Positions 1 through 9,117 of a DNA stretch of 64,000 nt are shown in pieces. The position numbers and the translations under genes were made by a program. The first letter of the stretch is position 1. Each line of letters opens with the position of its first letter. The stretch is taken from positions 2,108,001 through 2,172,000 of the forward strand of contig NZ_JAPEOQ010000001.1 of NCBI RefSeq assembly GCF_026341035.1, in the 5' to 3' direction. Under the pieces are notes generated by a model that did no database searches, was not told the origin of the DNA, and saw only the letters and a program-made list of their open reading frames with translations. The stretch is from Streptomyces sp. NBC_01016. GTDB lineage: Bacteria; Actinomycetota; Actinomycetes; Streptomycetales; Streptomycetaceae.

Positions 1-2
1 AC

Positions 3-1103
3 GGACGCCTGGATGCGCCGATCCCTACCGGCGAACTGGGCGGCACCCTGCGCGTCGAGCTCAACCACTCCGATCCCAGCGTGCTGCCCTCGGGCTACCG
101 ACTGGGTGACAACGACAGCCGCATCCTCGCGGTCGCCCGCAATCTGCAGGCAGAGGGATACGACGTCACCGTCGTGTCGAAGGACCTGCCGCTGCGGATC
201 AAGGCGTCCTCCGTGGGGCTCCTCGCCGAGGAGTACCGCGCCGAACTCGCCATCACGGACTCCGGCTGGACCGGCATGTCCGAACTGACGCTGCCCGCCG
301 AGCAGGTCGACCTCCTCTTCGAAGAGGACACCCTCTACGTTCCCGAGGCGGCCGACCTTCCCGTACATACGGGTCTGACGATCCAGTCCGAGCGTGGAAA
401 GGCGCTCGGCCGCGTCACACCCGAGGGCAACGTCCGCCTGGTGCGCGGCGATCGGGAGGCCTTCGGCCTCAAGGGGCGCAGCGCCGAGCAGCGGATCGCC
501 CTCGATCTGCTGCTCGATCCGGACGTCGGGATCATCTCGATGGGCGGCCGGGCCGGCACCGGCAAGTCCGCGCTCGCGCTGTGCGCGGGCCTGGAGGCCG
601 TCCTGGAGCGGCGCCAGCACCAGAAGGTGATGGTCTTCCGGCCGCTGTACGCGGTCGGCGGTCAGGAGCTCGGCTATCTGCCGGGCAGCGAGGCCGAGAA
701 GATGGGGCCATGGGCGCAGGCGGTCTTCGACACGCTGTCCGCCGTCACGTCGCGCGAGGTGATCGAAGAGGTCACCGCCCGGGGGATGCTGGAGGTCCTG
801 CCGCTCACCCACATCAGGGGCCGCTCGCTGCACGACGCGTTCGTGATCGTGGACGAGGCGCAGTCCCTGGAGCGGAACGTCCTTCTGACGGTCCTTTCAC
901 GCATTGGGGCGAACTCGCGTGTCGTCCTCACCCATGACGTCGCGCAGCGCGACAACCTCCGTGTCGGCCGGTACGACGGGGTGGTCGCGGTCGTCGAGAA
1001 GCTGAAGGGACATCCGCTCTTCGCGCACGTCACGCTCACCCGATCGGAAAGGTCGCAGATCGCGGCCCTGGTGACCGAAATGCTGGAGGACGGTCAGATC
1101 TAG
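3..1103 (+). CDS. PhoH-family ATPase (PIN-PhoH type), 5' partial
   Basis: The reading frame is already open at the left edge, so the N-terminus lies outside the window. The visible part starts inside a PIN-like ribonuclease region (residues encoded up to about base 330) and continues into a PhoH P-loop ATPase. Walker A (GRAGTGKSA) is near bases 549-572 and Walker B (FVIVDEAQ) near 840-863. PIN-PhoH proteins (PhoH2) are described in actinobacteria as RNA helicase/RNases, so a role in RNA processing is likely. That is family knowledge, not something this sequence proves. The gene ends with TAG. No neighbour is clearly co-transcribed, as the next gene is over 400 bases away. Confidence 0.88.
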   Translation, partial: GRLDAPIPTGELGGTLRVELNHSDPSVLPSGYRLGDNDSRILAVARNLQAEGYDVTVVSKDLPLRIKASSVGLLAEEYRAELAITDSGWTGMSELTLPAEQVDLLFEEDTLYVPEAADLPVHTGLTIQSERGKALGRVTPEGNVRLVRGDREAFGLKGRSAEQRIALDLLLDPDVGIISMGGRAGTGKSALALCAGLEAVLERRQHQKVMVFRPLYAVGGQELGYLPGSEAEKMGPWAQAVFDTLSAVTSREVIEEVTARGMLEVLPLTHIRGRSLHDAFVIVDEAQSLERNVLLTVLSRIGANSRVVLTHDVAQRDNLRVGRYDGVVAVVEKLKGHPLFAHVTLTRSERSQIAALVTEMLEDGQI

Positions 1104-1520
1104 CCCGTACAGGGCCTGTTCGTCCCTTTTGGCGCCGTTCGGCAAGGCCCGAGAGCCTAGCCGGGCGGCGCCGCGGCGTGTGCTCGTTTCCGAAAACCCC
1201 GTGGGGCAAACGGGGTGTGAGCTTTCACACGCGGTGGGGAATTGCCTTGCCATGCTCCGATGCGGCAGAGTCTCGGTCCTGTCAGGCCCCGCATACGACA
1301 CTTGCGTGCCCCCAGCGGTACGAAACCACAGCAGCACCCGCTGCACCTGAACTACATAGAGGCCGTCGTATGCCGCCCGAGCACCATGCGGCGCTCCCGT
1401 CACGGGAGTTGTCCACCGGGCCCGTGTCTCCCGTGACCCCGCAGTTGGGAGACCAGTGCCAGGGGCACGATTGCGTCCGCGACGGTCACGGTCAAGCGGG
1501 CGATGCTGGAAGGAAACCGT
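1104..1520. other. Long intergenic region / leader of the transglycosylase gene
   Basis: This stretch of about 417 bases has no gene I can support. It probably holds the promoter and a long 5' leader of the downstream secreted transglycosylase. Leaders of this gene class in Streptomyces sometimes carry a c-di-AMP (ydaO) riboswitch, but I could not match the conserved ydaO blocks here. A strong pair of competing hairpins lies near its 3' end (separate entry). Confidence 0.6.
1394..1437 (+). promoter_or_regulatory. Mutually exclusive hairpins in the transglycosylase leader
   Basis: GTCACGGGAG (1399-1408) pairs perfectly with CTCCCGTGAC (1428-1437), giving a 10-bp stem with a 19-base loop. The same GGGAG also pairs with CTCCC at 1394-1398 across a 5-base loop, so the two folds compete. 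The start codon follows about 84 bases later. Competing stems suggest a regulatory leader, but no ligand or protein can be named. Confidence 0.4.
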
Positions 1521-2243
1521 GTGAGCCGGATTTCGGTCCGGGGATTCGCAGTGGTCTCGGCCACCGCGGTCACCACAGTCGGCGCCGTCGTGGGTGTTGC
1601 CTCGGGCAGCACCGGTCAGCCCACCCAAGGGGCTGAAGCGGCGGCGAGCGACTCGACCCTCCTCGCTGACATCCCTGCCGGTCAGCAGGCGCAGGTGCAG
1701 ACCTCGTCGCTGAAGCAGCAGGCGCAGACCCAGGCCATCGCGGCCGACACGGCTGCGCAGAAGACCGCCGAGGAGTCCGCCCGGAAGCAGGCAGCCGAGG
1801 ACGCGGTCGCCAAGCAGCAGGCCGCACAGGACGCCAAGGAAGCCAAGGAGAAGGCCGAGAAGGAGGCCAAGGAGCGGGAGGCAGCCAAGAAGGCGGCCGC
1901 CAGCCGCTCGGCCACCCGCGACGCCTCCGACTTCAACACCCAGGCTTCGTACAGCACCGCCCAGGTCCAGTCGATGGCACGTCAGATGGTGCCGTCCGGT
2001 CAGTTCCAGTGCTTCAGCAACATCGTGGACCACGAGTCCAGCTGGAACTACAAGGCCACCAACGCCTCGTCCGGTGCCTACGGTCTCTTCCAGGCGCTGC
2101 CCGGCACCAAGATGTCGTCGGCCGGCGCGGACTGGCAGACGAACCCGGCCACGCAGATAAAGTGGGGTCTCGGTTACATGAACGACCGCTATGGCAGCCC
2201 CTGCGAGGCCTGGTCGTTCTGGCAGGCCAACAACTGGTACTGA
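1521..2243 (+). CDS. Secreted lytic transglycosylase (SLT/lysozyme-like domain)
   Basis: A 240-residue exported peptidoglycan hydrolase. I chose GTG 1521 because GGAAGGA lies six bases before it. An in-frame ATG 18 bases upstream has no ribosome site. Residues 1-35 form a signal peptide. Residues about 60-135 are Ala/Lys/Glu/Gln-rich and predicted coiled coil. The C-terminal ~80 residues form a transglycosylase SLT-like fold with DHESSWN, where Glu172 is the likely catalytic acid, followed by GAYGLFQALP. This architecture matches Streptomyces Swl-type enzymes that remodel walls during growth and germination. A strong terminator follows directly, so it is probably monocistronic. Confidence 0.88.
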   Translation: MSRISVRGFAVVSATAVTTVGAVVGVASGSTGQPTQGAEAAASDSTLLADIPAGQQAQVQTSSLKQQAQTQAIAADTAAQKTAEESARKQAAEDAVAKQQAAQDAKEAKEKAEKEAKEREAAKKAAASRSATRDASDFNTQASYSTAQVQSMARQMVPSGQFQCFSNIVDHESSWNYKATNASSGAYGLFQALPGTKMSSAGADWQTNPATQIKWGLGYMNDRYGSPCEAWSFWQANNWY

Positions 2244-2266
2244 GCAACCAGTAGTTCGCAACCTCG

Positions 2267-2302
2267 CGAAGCCCCTCACCGTCCTCACGGTGAGGGGCTT
2301 CG
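2267..2302 (+). terminator. Rho-independent-type terminator after the transglycosylase gene
   Basis: A 16-bp perfect stem (2267-2282 with 2287-2302) around the loop CCTC. It lies 24 bases after the stop codon. There is no T-run, as is usual in Streptomyces. Confidence 0.8.
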
Positions 2303-2348
2303 GCGTTGTCACGCGGTACGGTCGGGGCCACAGGCTCAACGAGGACGG

Positions 2349-3728
2349 ATGATGTCGCGAGTTCCAGGGTGGCTCGGCCGGGTAGGCGCGGGAATCAGCA
2401 AAGTGGGCGAGCGCCTCGACGAGCGCCGCGCAGAGGCCGAGCGGGCCGAGGAGGACGAGCTGCCGCCACGGCCGACGCGGGCACCGGCGGCGGCTCCCGA
2501 GCCGGAGCCCGGTGCGCCGGGCCCGGCCGAAGCACAGCCGGCGCACGACACGGACCACGTGCCCGCGCCGCCCGCGTACGCGCCGGCGGTCTCCCCGCGG
2601 CCCGAGCCGGCCGTCGCCGTGCCGTGGGGCCTTCGGGTCGCGGCAGAGGCCGGCTGGCGGCTCCTGGTGCTCGCCGGGACGCTCTGGGTCCTGATGAAGG
2701 TCATCAGCTCGGTGCAGCTGGTGGTGTTCGCGTTCATCGCGGCGCTGCTCATCACCGCGCTGCTGCAGCCGACGGTGGCGCGCCTGATGCGCAGGGGAGT
2801 GCCCCGGGGCCTCGCGACGGCCCTGACGGCCATCCTCGGCTTCGTCATCATGGGGCTCGTCGGCTGGTTCGTGGTCTGGCAGGTCCAGGAGAACATCGAC
2901 CAGCTGTCCGAGCAGGTCCAGGACGGCATCGACGATCTGCGCAGGTGGCTGCTGAACAGCCCCTTCCACGTGACCGACGGTCAGATCAACGACATCGCCA
3001 AGTCGCTGCGCGACGCGGTCGGCGCGAACACGGACGAGATCACGTCGGCGGGCCTGGAGGGCGTCACCGTCATCGTCGAGGCGCTGACGGGCGTACTCCT
3101 GACGATCTTCTCGACGCTGTTCCTGCTCTACGACGGCCGGCGCATCTGGGAGTGGACCCTGGGGCTCGTCCCCGCGCAGGCCCGTCCCGGTATCGCGGGT
3201 GCGGGTCCGAGGGCCTGGCGCACGCTCACGGCGTACGTCCGCGGGACGGTGATAGTGGCGCTGATCGACGCCATCTTCATCGGCCTGGGGATCTTCTTCC
3301 TCGGCGTCCCGATGGCCGTGCCCCTGGCGGTCTTCATCTTCCTGTTCGCGTTCATCCCGCTGGTGGGCGCCGTCGTCTCCGGCGCGCTCGCGGTGGTCGT
3401 CGCGCTGGTGACGCAGGGCGTGTTCACCGCGGTGATGACGCTGGGCGTGGTGCTCGCGGTGCAGCAGATCGAGGGCCACATCCTGCAGCCCTTCATCCTG
3501 GGCCGCGCGGTCCGGGTGCACCCCCTGGCCGTCGTCCTGGCGGTCGCCGCGGGCGGCATGGTCTCCGGCATCGGCGGCGCGGTGGTGGCGGTGCCACTGG
3601 TGGCGGTCACGAACACGGTGGTCGTCTACCTACGGGCGTGGTCCCGCGAGGCCTCCCTCAAATACTCCCCGGAACCCCACGGCGCGACAGCGGTGAGCGC
3701 GACCCCGAAATCCAGTCCGGACGAGTAG
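2349..3728 (+). CDS. AI-2E family transporter (PerM/YdiK-like membrane protein)
   Basis: A 459-residue integral membrane protein. Residues about 25-90 form a charged, Pro/Ala/Glu-rich cytoplasmic tail. Then come the family's hydrophobic segments, with a soluble stretch (about 180-235) in the middle and a group of C-terminal helices containing VQQIEGHILQPFILG, the typical UPF0118/AI-2E exporter signature. The family is named for an AI-2 exporter, but most members have unknown cargo and some act in ion export, so the substrate cannot be assigned. Two ATG codons are in tandem. GAGGA lies three bases before the first and six before the second, so the second (2352) may be the real start. Confidence 0.85.
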   Translation: MMSRVPGWLGRVGAGISKVGERLDERRAEAERAEEDELPPRPTRAPAAAPEPEPGAPGPAEAQPAHDTDHVPAPPAYAPAVSPRPEPAVAVPWGLRVAAEAGWRLLVLAGTLWVLMKVISSVQLVVFAFIAALLITALLQPTVARLMRRGVPRGLATALTAILGFVIMGLVGWFVVWQVQENIDQLSEQVQDGIDDLRRWLLNSPFHVTDGQINDIAKSLRDAVGANTDEITSAGLEGVTVIVEALTGVLLTIFSTLFLLYDGRRIWEWTLGLVPAQARPGIAGAGPRAWRTLTAYVRGTVIVALIDAIFIGLGIFFLGVPMAVPLAVFIFLFAFIPLVGAVVSGALAVVVALVTQGVFTAVMTLGVVLAVQQIEGHILQPFILGRAVRVHPLAVVLAVAAGGMVSGIGGAVVAVPLVAVTNTVVVYLRAWSREASLKYSPEPHGATAVSATPKSSPDE

Positions 3729-3737
3729 CGCCCAATT

Positions 3738-3783
3738 CCAGCCCCGCCGGCGTTTGAGGCGCGGGGTCCGGGGCGGAGCCCCG
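3738..3783. repeat. Dispersed GC-rich intergenic repeat, type A, copy 1
   Basis: A 46-base element starting CCAGCCCCGCCGGCGTTTGA and ending CGGGGCGGAGCCCCG, with two potential hairpins (CCCCG..CGGGG, and CGGGGC GGA GCCCCG). It is identical base for base to the copy at 9742-9787. It sits just after the stop of the AI-2E gene. Confidence 0.85.
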
Positions 3784-3790
3784 AGACGTA

Positions 3791-3826
3791 AGAAACGGGG
3801 GCCGGATCAATCCGGCCCCCGTTTCT
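3791..3826. terminator. Bidirectional terminator between convergent genes
   Basis: A 17-bp perfect inverted repeat (3791-3807 with 3810-3826) starting AGAAACGGGGGCC. It lies between the ends of the AI-2E gene and ahpD and can serve both. Confidence 0.85.
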
Positions 3827-3836
3827 GGCAAACGAG

Positions 3837-4373
3837 CTACGCCAGCGCCGCTTCCGCGTCGAGGGTGACGCCGACCGCCTGGATCACGGAGGCGATCTTG
3901 AAGGCCTCCTGCACGACCTCACGGTCGACACCCGCCTTGCGCAGCACCTGCTCGTGCGAGTCGAGGCACATCCCACACCCGTTGATCGCCGAGACCGCGA
4001 AGGACCACAGCTCGAAGTCGACCTTGTCGACCCCCGGGTTGCCGATGACGTTCATCCGCAGACCCGCGCGCATCGTCCCGTACTCGTTGTCCGAGAGCAG
4101 GTGACGCGTGCGGTAGAAGACGTTGTTCATCGCCATGATGGCCGCCGCCGACTTCGCCGCGGTGTACGCCTCGGGCGACAGGTTCGCCTTCGCCTCGGGC
4201 TCCAGCTCACGCAGCACGCGCGGGGACCGGGAGGCGATGGCGGTCGCGAGGACCGTGCCCCACAGCTGCTGGGCCGGCAGGTCCGAGTTGCCGATGACCG
4301 AGCCCAGGTTGAGCTTCAGGTCCTTGGCGTAGTCCGGAACGGCGGACTTCAGTTCATCGAGGGCCATGCTCAC
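3837..4373 (-). CDS. ahpD: Alkyl hydroperoxidase AhpD
   Basis: A 178-residue all-helical AhpD-family protein that recycles AhpC as a disulfide reductase and has weak peroxidase activity. The active-site motif Cys133-x2-Cys136-x3-His140 ([11 protein letters not shown]) is intact. The GTG start overlaps the TGA of ahpC (GTGA), so the two are translationally coupled. An in-frame ATG two codons later is an alternative start. The divergent oxyR on the other side of ahpC shows this is the peroxide-inducible ahpCD operon known in S. coelicolor. Confidence 0.95.
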   Translation of the reverse strand: MSMALDELKSAVPDYAKDLKLNLGSVIGNSDLPAQQLWGTVLATAIASRSPRVLRELEPEAKANLSPEAYTAAKSAAAIMAMNNVFYRTRHLLSDNEYGTMRAGLRMNVIGNPGVDKVDFELWSFAVSAINGCGMCLDSHEQVLRKAGVDREVVQEAFKIASVIQAVGVTLDAEAALA

Positions 4374-4924
4374 TCACCGGCCAGCAGCGCGACCGGGTCG
4401 AGGGTGTCCTCGCCCGAGGTCCAGTTGCACGGGCACAGCTCGTCCGTCTGGAGAGCGTCGAGGACCCGGAGGACCTCCTTGGGGTTACGGCCGACGGAGC
4501 CGGCGGTCACCATCGTGAACTGGATCTCGTTGTTCTGGTCGACGATGAAGACGGCGCGCTGCGCGAAGCCGTCCTCGCCCTCGATGCCGAGGTCACGCAT
4601 GAGCTCGTGCTTCGAGTCGGCCATCATCGGGAACGGGAGGTCCGTCAGGTCCGGGTGGTCCTTGCGCCAGGCGTGGTGCACGAACTCGGAGTCACCGGAG
4701 AAGCCGAGGATCTGGGCGTCACGGTCGGCGAACTCCTCGTTCAGCTTGCCGAACGCGGCGATCTCGGTGGGGCACACGAAGGTGAAGTCCTTGGGCCACG
4801 CGAAGACGATCTTCCACTTGCCCTCGTAGGTCTTGTGGTTGATCTGCTCGAACTCAGAGCCCTTCTCCAGCGAGACACAGGCAGTCAGGTCGAACTCGGG
4901 GAACTTGTCACCGACAGTGAGCAC
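4370..4924 (-). CDS. ahpC: Alkyl hydroperoxide reductase / peroxiredoxin AhpC
   Basis: A 184-residue AhpC/TSA peroxiredoxin that reduces H2O2 and organic peroxides in the cytoplasm. The peroxidatic Cys51 sits in DFTFVCPTE. Cys164 and Cys166 (ELCPCNW) near the C-terminus provide the resolving thiol. I chose GTG 4924 because AAGGAG lies five bases upstream and the protein then begins at the conserved [13 protein letters not shown] longer frame to 5035 would run through the promoter. First gene of the ahpC-ahpD operon, divergent from oxyR. Confidence 0.96.
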   Translation of the reverse strand: MLTVGDKFPEFDLTACVSLEKGSEFEQINHKTYEGKWKIVFAWPKDFTFVCPTEIAAFGKLNEEFADRDAQILGFSGDSEFVHHAWRKDHPDLTDLPFPMMADSKHELMRDLGIEGEDGFAQRAVFIVDQNNEIQFTMVTAGSVGRNPKEVLRVLDALQTDELCPCNWTSGEDTLDPVALLAGE

Positions 4925-5056
4925 ACGAACTCCTTGCAGTAGGAGACATCCCTTTTGGGGCTGTTTCCATGGGTTGGACTGCTCAAGATCGTGGCACAGG
5001 GTGCATTGATTACGGAAATAGCTAGACTCGGTCATGTTGATCGGAGGTGGCTATCA
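4925..5056. promoter_or_regulatory. Divergent ahpC-oxyR control region
   Basis: These 132 bases separate the two divergent starts and must hold both promoters and the OxyR operator. An AT-richer patch at about 5003-5030 contains TAGACT (5023-5028), a plausible -10 for oxyR, and ATAG..CTAG-like half sites typical of LysR-type binding. The exact operator cannot be fixed by eye. Confidence 0.6.
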
Positions 5057-6022
5057 GTGGCCGTACAGAACGGAAAGCCCGTGGGGGCGCGGCGCCGGCA
5101 GCCCAGCCTGGCGCAGCTCAGGGCATTCGCCGCGGTCGCGGAGCATCTGCACTTCCGGGACGCGGCGGCCGCGATAGGGATGAGTCAGCCCGCTCTGTCC
5201 GGTGCCGTGTCGGCCCTGGAGGAGGTGCTCGGCGTGACCCTCCTCGAGCGTACGACGAGAAAGGTGCTGCTCTCGCCGGCCGGGGAGCGGATCGCCGTGC
5301 GGGCCAAGGCGGTGCTCGACGAGGTCGGCGCGCTCGTCGAGGAGGCCGAGGCGGTGCGGGCGCCGTTCACGGGGGTGCTGCGGCTCGGGGTGATTCCCAC
5401 GGTGGCGCCGTACCTGCTGCCGACGGTGCTGCGGCTGGTGCACGAGACGTATCCGGACCTGGACCTCCAGGTGCACGAGGAGCAGACGTCGTCGCTCATC
5501 GAGGGCCTGGGGGCGGGGCGGCTCGATCTGCTGCTGCTCGCCGTGCCGCTCGGGGTGCCGGGGGTGACCGAACTTCCGCTGTTCGACGAGGACTTCGTGC
5601 TCGTCACGCCGCTCGACCACTGGCTCGGCGGCCGGGAGGGAATCCCGCGTGAGGCGCTGCGGGAGCTGAACCTGCTGCTCCTGGACGAGGGGCACTGCCT
5701 GCGCGACCAGGCCCTGGACATCTGCCGGGAGGCGGGCCGCGACGACGCTCCCGTCGCCACGACCGCCGCCGGGCTCGCCACGCTGGTCCAGCTCGTCGCG
5801 GGCGGCCTCGGGGTGACACTGCTGCCGCGCACCGCCGTGTCCGTGGAGACCAGCCGGAGCAGTCAGCTGCTCACCGGGTACTTCGCGGAGCCCGCCCCCG
5901 CGCGCCGCGTGGCCTTCGCCATGCGGACGGGGGCGGCGCGCTCCGCGGAGTACGAGGAGCTGGCCTCGGCCCTGCGAACTGCCTTGCGGGGCCTGCCGGT
6001 TCGCGTCCTCGGCGACCGCTGA
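5057..6022 (+). CDS. oxyR: Hydrogen-peroxide-sensing LysR regulator OxyR
   Basis: A 321-residue LysR-type activator. The N-terminal winged HTH (about residues 16-75, with AAIGMSQPALSGAVSALE) binds DNA, and the substrate-binding-like domain follows. The two redox cysteines are Cys214 and Cys223, nine residues apart in EGHCLRDQALDIC, the spacing of E. coli Cys199/Cys208. They identify OxyR rather than a generic LysR protein. I chose GTG 5057 (GGAGG nine bases upstream) over ATG 4955, which lies inside the promoter region. Expected to activate ahpCD and itself under peroxide stress. Confidence 0.94.
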   Translation: MAVQNGKPVGARRRQPSLAQLRAFAAVAEHLHFRDAAAAIGMSQPALSGAVSALEEVLGVTLLERTTRKVLLSPAGERIAVRAKAVLDEVGALVEEAEAVRAPFTGVLRLGVIPTVAPYLLPTVLRLVHETYPDLDLQVHEEQTSSLIEGLGAGRLDLLLLAVPLGVPGVTELPLFDEDFVLVTPLDHWLGGREGIPREALRELNLLLLDEGHCLRDQALDICREAGRDDAPVATTAAGLATLVQLVAGGLGVTLLPRTAVSVETSRSSQLLTGYFAEPAPARRVAFAMRTGAARSAEYEELASALRTALRGLPVRVLGDR

Positions 6023-6025
6023 GCG

Positions 6026-8422
6026 TCACTCCGTCCGCAGTCCCTCCGCCCGCATCATGCGGTACAGCGGAGGCAGGGACAGGAGGGTCACCGCGGCGAT
6101 GACGGCGGCCGCCACCCCGCTCAGCGGGAGGAACAGCAGCCAGTCGGTCACCGGCTTGCCGAGGAGGCGCAGCATCAGCCAGCCGAGCGTCAGCCCGCCC
6201 GTGACCGCCACGGCCATGCCGAGGACCACCGGGATCGCCGTCTGCCAGAGCACGGACCAGGCGAGCGTCGAGCGCTTCGTGCCGTAGGCGACGAGCACCG
6301 ACAACAGCCGCTTGCGCTCGCGGAGTTGCTCGATCTGCGAGACCAGCATCGACGCCGCGATGATCACCATGGTGAGCGCCGCGGCCGTGAAGAGGGCCGT
6401 GCGGATGCTCGCGTACTCCTTGTCGCGGCTCGACACCTCGTACGTCCACACCTGCATGCCCGGGTCGACCGCGAACGCGGTGTTGCGGACCTGGTCCGCC
6501 GCGTCCGGCACGTTCTCGTCGATCTGGATCTGCGCGTTGGTCGACGCGGTGTGCAGGGTCGCCGGGTCGAGGGCGCCGGGGGTGGCGAGGATGCCGCCGT
6601 AGTACTCGCCCGCCGGGTCCTTGCGGGAGTCGACGGTGCGCACGTCCTCGGGCAGCGACCAGTGCACCGGCTTCAGATCGGTGCGGCCCGCGTCCTCGGG
6701 GTTGTCCACGACGAGCCGCCCGCCGGGCACGGCCACCTTCTCCAACTGCTCGTCGCTGTACGAGTCGTGGGAGCGGGTGACGCGGAAGACGTCGCCGTCC
6801 GAGCACGAGGGCAGGTGGGCCAGCTCGCGCAGCGAGGGGCAGGAGCCGACGGACAGGGAGGTGGACGGGGCGTAGCCGTCCGCGCCGGGCTTGGCGCCCA
6901 CCCGCTCGGCCGAGGTGATGACCGTGCCGATGACCTTCTTGACGCCCTTGGTGGTCCGGAACTCCTGGACCATCCGGTCGGCCAGCGTGCCGCTCGGGAA
7001 GTCGGTGTTCGCGCCGATCTGGGCGCGCTGCGGGTCCTGGCCGGTCGAGCTGTTGAAGCTGTCGTTGATGCCGACGGTGAACATCTGGAGGGCGATGCCG
7101 CCGGCCACCGCGATGGTGATGCCGGAGATCGCGCGGGTGGCGGCGCTGCTGTTCAACTGGAGCCTGCGGGTAGCCAGTTGCCAGGGGACGGAGCCGCCGC
7201 GCAGCCGGCTCACGACGGCCTCCACCAGCCAGGGCAGCACGAGCACCAGGCCGACGAGGGTCAGCAGGACACCGCCCGCGATCACCACCATGGACAGCTG
7301 GGACGCGCCCGCGTCGAAGCTGGACAGGAACAGGACCAGGAGGCCGGCGAAGGGGACGGGCAGCCGCCACCACAGCCTGCGGCTGCGCACGCGCCCGCCC
7401 CGTACGACACCGAGCGGCTCGATCGAGACGGACCGCAGGGCGAACACCGTGACGGCGATCGCGGACAGCGGCACCGCCAGCAGCACCAGCACGGCGAGGA
7501 CCGGCACCGGGGTGAAGTCGTCGGGGAACGCGGACAGGCGCCACACCTCGACGTGGGCGAACACCTGCCTCCCCGCGAAGAAGGCGAGCAGGCCGAACGC
7601 GAGGCCGACGAGCGTGCCGAACAGCGCCTCACCGGCAGCCACCCACCGCGTCATCCGCGCGTCCGCGCCGACGAGTCGCAGCGCGGCGAGCCTGCGGTCG
7701 CGTCGCTCGCCACCGAACCGTACGGCGGTCGCGATGAAGATGGCGATGGGCGCGAGCAGCACCACACAGCCCAGCAGGATCAGCAGCACCAGGGCCGGAT
7801 CGAGCGGGTTGTCGTCGCCCGCCTGCCCGAAGTCGTCGACTCGGGTGGCGCCGCGGTCGGTGCTGAGGCCGTCGCTGCCCGCGTACATGTACAGCTCGAA
7901 GGGGTCGCTCAGGCCGGCCTCGTGGATGGTGCCGACGTCGCGGAAGTCGTAGCGCTTCTTGAGGAGTTCACCCTCGGGGGAGTCGAGGAGGTCGCGCAGC
8001 GCGGGCGAGACCAGCATCTCGCCGGGACCCGGGAGTTTGTCGACGCCGGGCGGCAGGACCGGGTTCTTGCCGTCGGCGTCCACCATGTAGCCGCCGACGG
8101 AGAGGTCCCGGTACGAGGAGGAGGTGTCGAGCGTGAGCAGCGTGCGGTCGGTCGGCTTCACGCTCTCCTCGCCGAAGCCGATCGAGCGGGCGGCGGAGCG
8201 GGCGTCGCGCGCGCTCGTGAAGTTCGGCACGGACGCGGCGCCAAGGAGAACGGCGACGCCGAGGCCGACGCCGAGCGCGGTGAGCAGCGTCCGGATCCAG
8301 CCCTCGCGGCCGCCGGAGAAGCCGAAGCGGACCCCGAGCGCGAGGTCGCGCAGGCGGCCCGCGAGGCCGGGGTCCGTGGGTGCGGGCGGGGCCTGGGCGG
8401 GACGGTCGTCGAGGAGTGTCAT
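6026..8422 (-). CDS. FtsX-type ABC transporter permease
   Basis: A 798-residue permease of the MacB/FtsX superfamily with two FtsX repeats. A first helix (about 40-60) is followed by a large extracytoplasmic domain, a three- or four-helix block around 210-390, a second extracytoplasmic domain (about 440-660), and the final FtsX block (about 680-785). Last gene of a three-gene unit read padR, ATPase, permease. Its ATG overlaps the ATPase stop (ATGA). Such exporters commonly handle antimicrobial peptides, lipids or cell-envelope stress, and no substrate is visible. The convergent oxyR ends four bases away. Confidence 0.9.
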   Translation of the reverse strand: MTLLDDRPAQAPPAPTDPGLAGRLRDLALGVRFGFSGGREGWIRTLLTALGVGLGVAVLLGAASVPNFTSARDARSAARSIGFGEESVKPTDRTLLTLDTSSSYRDLSVGGYMVDADGKNPVLPPGVDKLPGPGEMLVSPALRDLLDSPEGELLKKRYDFRDVGTIHEAGLSDPFELYMYAGSDGLSTDRGATRVDDFGQAGDDNPLDPALVLLILLGCVVLLAPIAIFIATAVRFGGERRDRRLAALRLVGADARMTRWVAAGEALFGTLVGLAFGLLAFFAGRQVFAHVEVWRLSAFPDDFTPVPVLAVLVLLAVPLSAIAVTVFALRSVSIEPLGVVRGGRVRSRRLWWRLPVPFAGLLVLFLSSFDAGASQLSMVVIAGGVLLTLVGLVLVLPWLVEAVVSRLRGGSVPWQLATRRLQLNSSAATRAISGITIAVAGGIALQMFTVGINDSFNSSTGQDPQRAQIGANTDFPSGTLADRMVQEFRTTKGVKKVIGTVITSAERVGAKPGADGYAPSTSLSVGSCPSLRELAHLPSCSDGDVFRVTRSHDSYSDEQLEKVAVPGGRLVVDNPEDAGRTDLKPVHWSLPEDVRTVDSRKDPAGEYYGGILATPGALDPATLHTASTNAQIQIDENVPDAADQVRNTAFAVDPGMQVWTYEVSSRDKEYASIRTALFTAAALTMVIIAASMLVSQIEQLRERKRLLSVLVAYGTKRSTLAWSVLWQTAIPVVLGMAVAVTGGLTLGWLMLRLLGKPVTDWLLFLPLSGVAAAVIAAVTLLSLPPLYRMMRAEGLRTE

Positions 8423-9117
8423 CGGGCGAACTCCATGTCCCGGGCCTTGCCGTCCCGTACGACGATCTCGCGGTCGGAGTAGGCGGCGACCCGCGTCTCG
8501 TGGGTGACCAGGACGACGGCGGCGCCGGTGGTGCGGGCGGCGTCCGTGAGCAGCTCCATGACGCGCTCGCCGTTGAGCGAGTCCAGGGCGCCGGTGGGCT
8601 CGTCGGCGAACAGCACGCGCGGCCCCGTGACCAGGGAACGGGCGACGGCGACGCGCTGGCCCTGGCCGCCGGAGACCTCACCCGGGCGCTTGCCCGCGAG
8701 GTCGTCGACCTCCAGGCGCTGGAGCCATTCGACGGCCCGGCGCTCGGCCTCCTTGCGCTTCACGCCGTTCAGCCGCAGCGGGAGCGCGACGTTCTCGACG
8801 CACGTCAACTCCGGGACCAGCTGCCCGAACTGGAACACGAAGCCGAACTCGCCGCGGCGCAGCGCGCTGCGCTCCGCGTCGGACATGGCGGTCAGCTCGC
8901 GGCCGTTGTACGTGATGGTGCCGGAGTCCGGCGTGACGATGCCGGCGAGACAGTGCAGCAGCGTCGACTTGCCCGAGCCGGAGGGGCCCATGACGGCGAC
9001 GACCTCGCCCGGGTGGACGGAGAAGGAGGCGTCGTCGAGGGCCGGGGTCGGCCCGTATGTCTTGTGCAGGCCGGTGGCGGCCAGCAGGGAACCGGCGGGA
9101 GTGGTGGGGGAACTCAT
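8419..9117 (-). CDS. ABC transporter ATP-binding protein (MacB/LolD-type)
   Basis: A 232-residue ATPase. Walker A is GPSGSGKST, the Q-loop is in EFGFVFQFGQLVPEL, the signature is VSGGQGQRVAVARS, Walker B is VLFADEPTGALD, and the H-loop is in VLVTHE. I chose ATG 9117 because the protein then starts properly at MSSPTTPAGSLLAATGLHKTYG and overlaps the padR stop as ATGA. A longer open frame upstream lies inside padR. It energises the FtsX-type permease encoded directly downstream. Confidence 0.93.
   Translation of the reverse strand: MSSPTTPAGSLLAATGLHKTYGPTPALDDASFSVHPGEVVAVMGPSGSGKSTLLHCLAGIVTPDSGTITYNGRELTAMSDAERSALRRGEFGFVFQFGQLVPELTCVENVALPLRLNGVKRKEAERRAVEWLQRLEVDDLAGKRPGEVSGGQGQRVAVARSLVTGPRVLFADEPTGALDSLNGERVMELLTDAARTTGAAVVLVTHETRVAAYSDREIVVRDGKARDMEFAR

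Noticed and set aside
1104..1520. c-di-AMP (ydaO/yuaA) riboswitch in the transglycosylase leader
   Set aside because: Such switches occur upstream of cell-wall hydrolases in Streptomyces, but the conserved GCGGGGGAACCA, GGTGAATC and CCGTCAGCTAACC-type blocks are not recognisable here. Only the competing hairpins are reported.
897..3521. Long minus-strand open frame opposite the transglycosylase and AI-2E genes
   Set aside because: It has no ribosome site, low-complexity Arg/Gly/Asp-rich translation, and mirrors the GC bias of the real genes on the other strand.
4955..5056. Upstream ATG for oxyR and longer N-terminus for ahpC
   Set aside because: Both would translate the shared promoter region. 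The internal GTG starts have good ribosome sites and give family-like N-termini.
6326..8482. Long plus-strand open frame opposite the ABC permease
   Set aside because: It is antisense to a complete FtsX permease and translates to low-complexity Arg/Asp/Gly text, typical of high-GC shadow frames.
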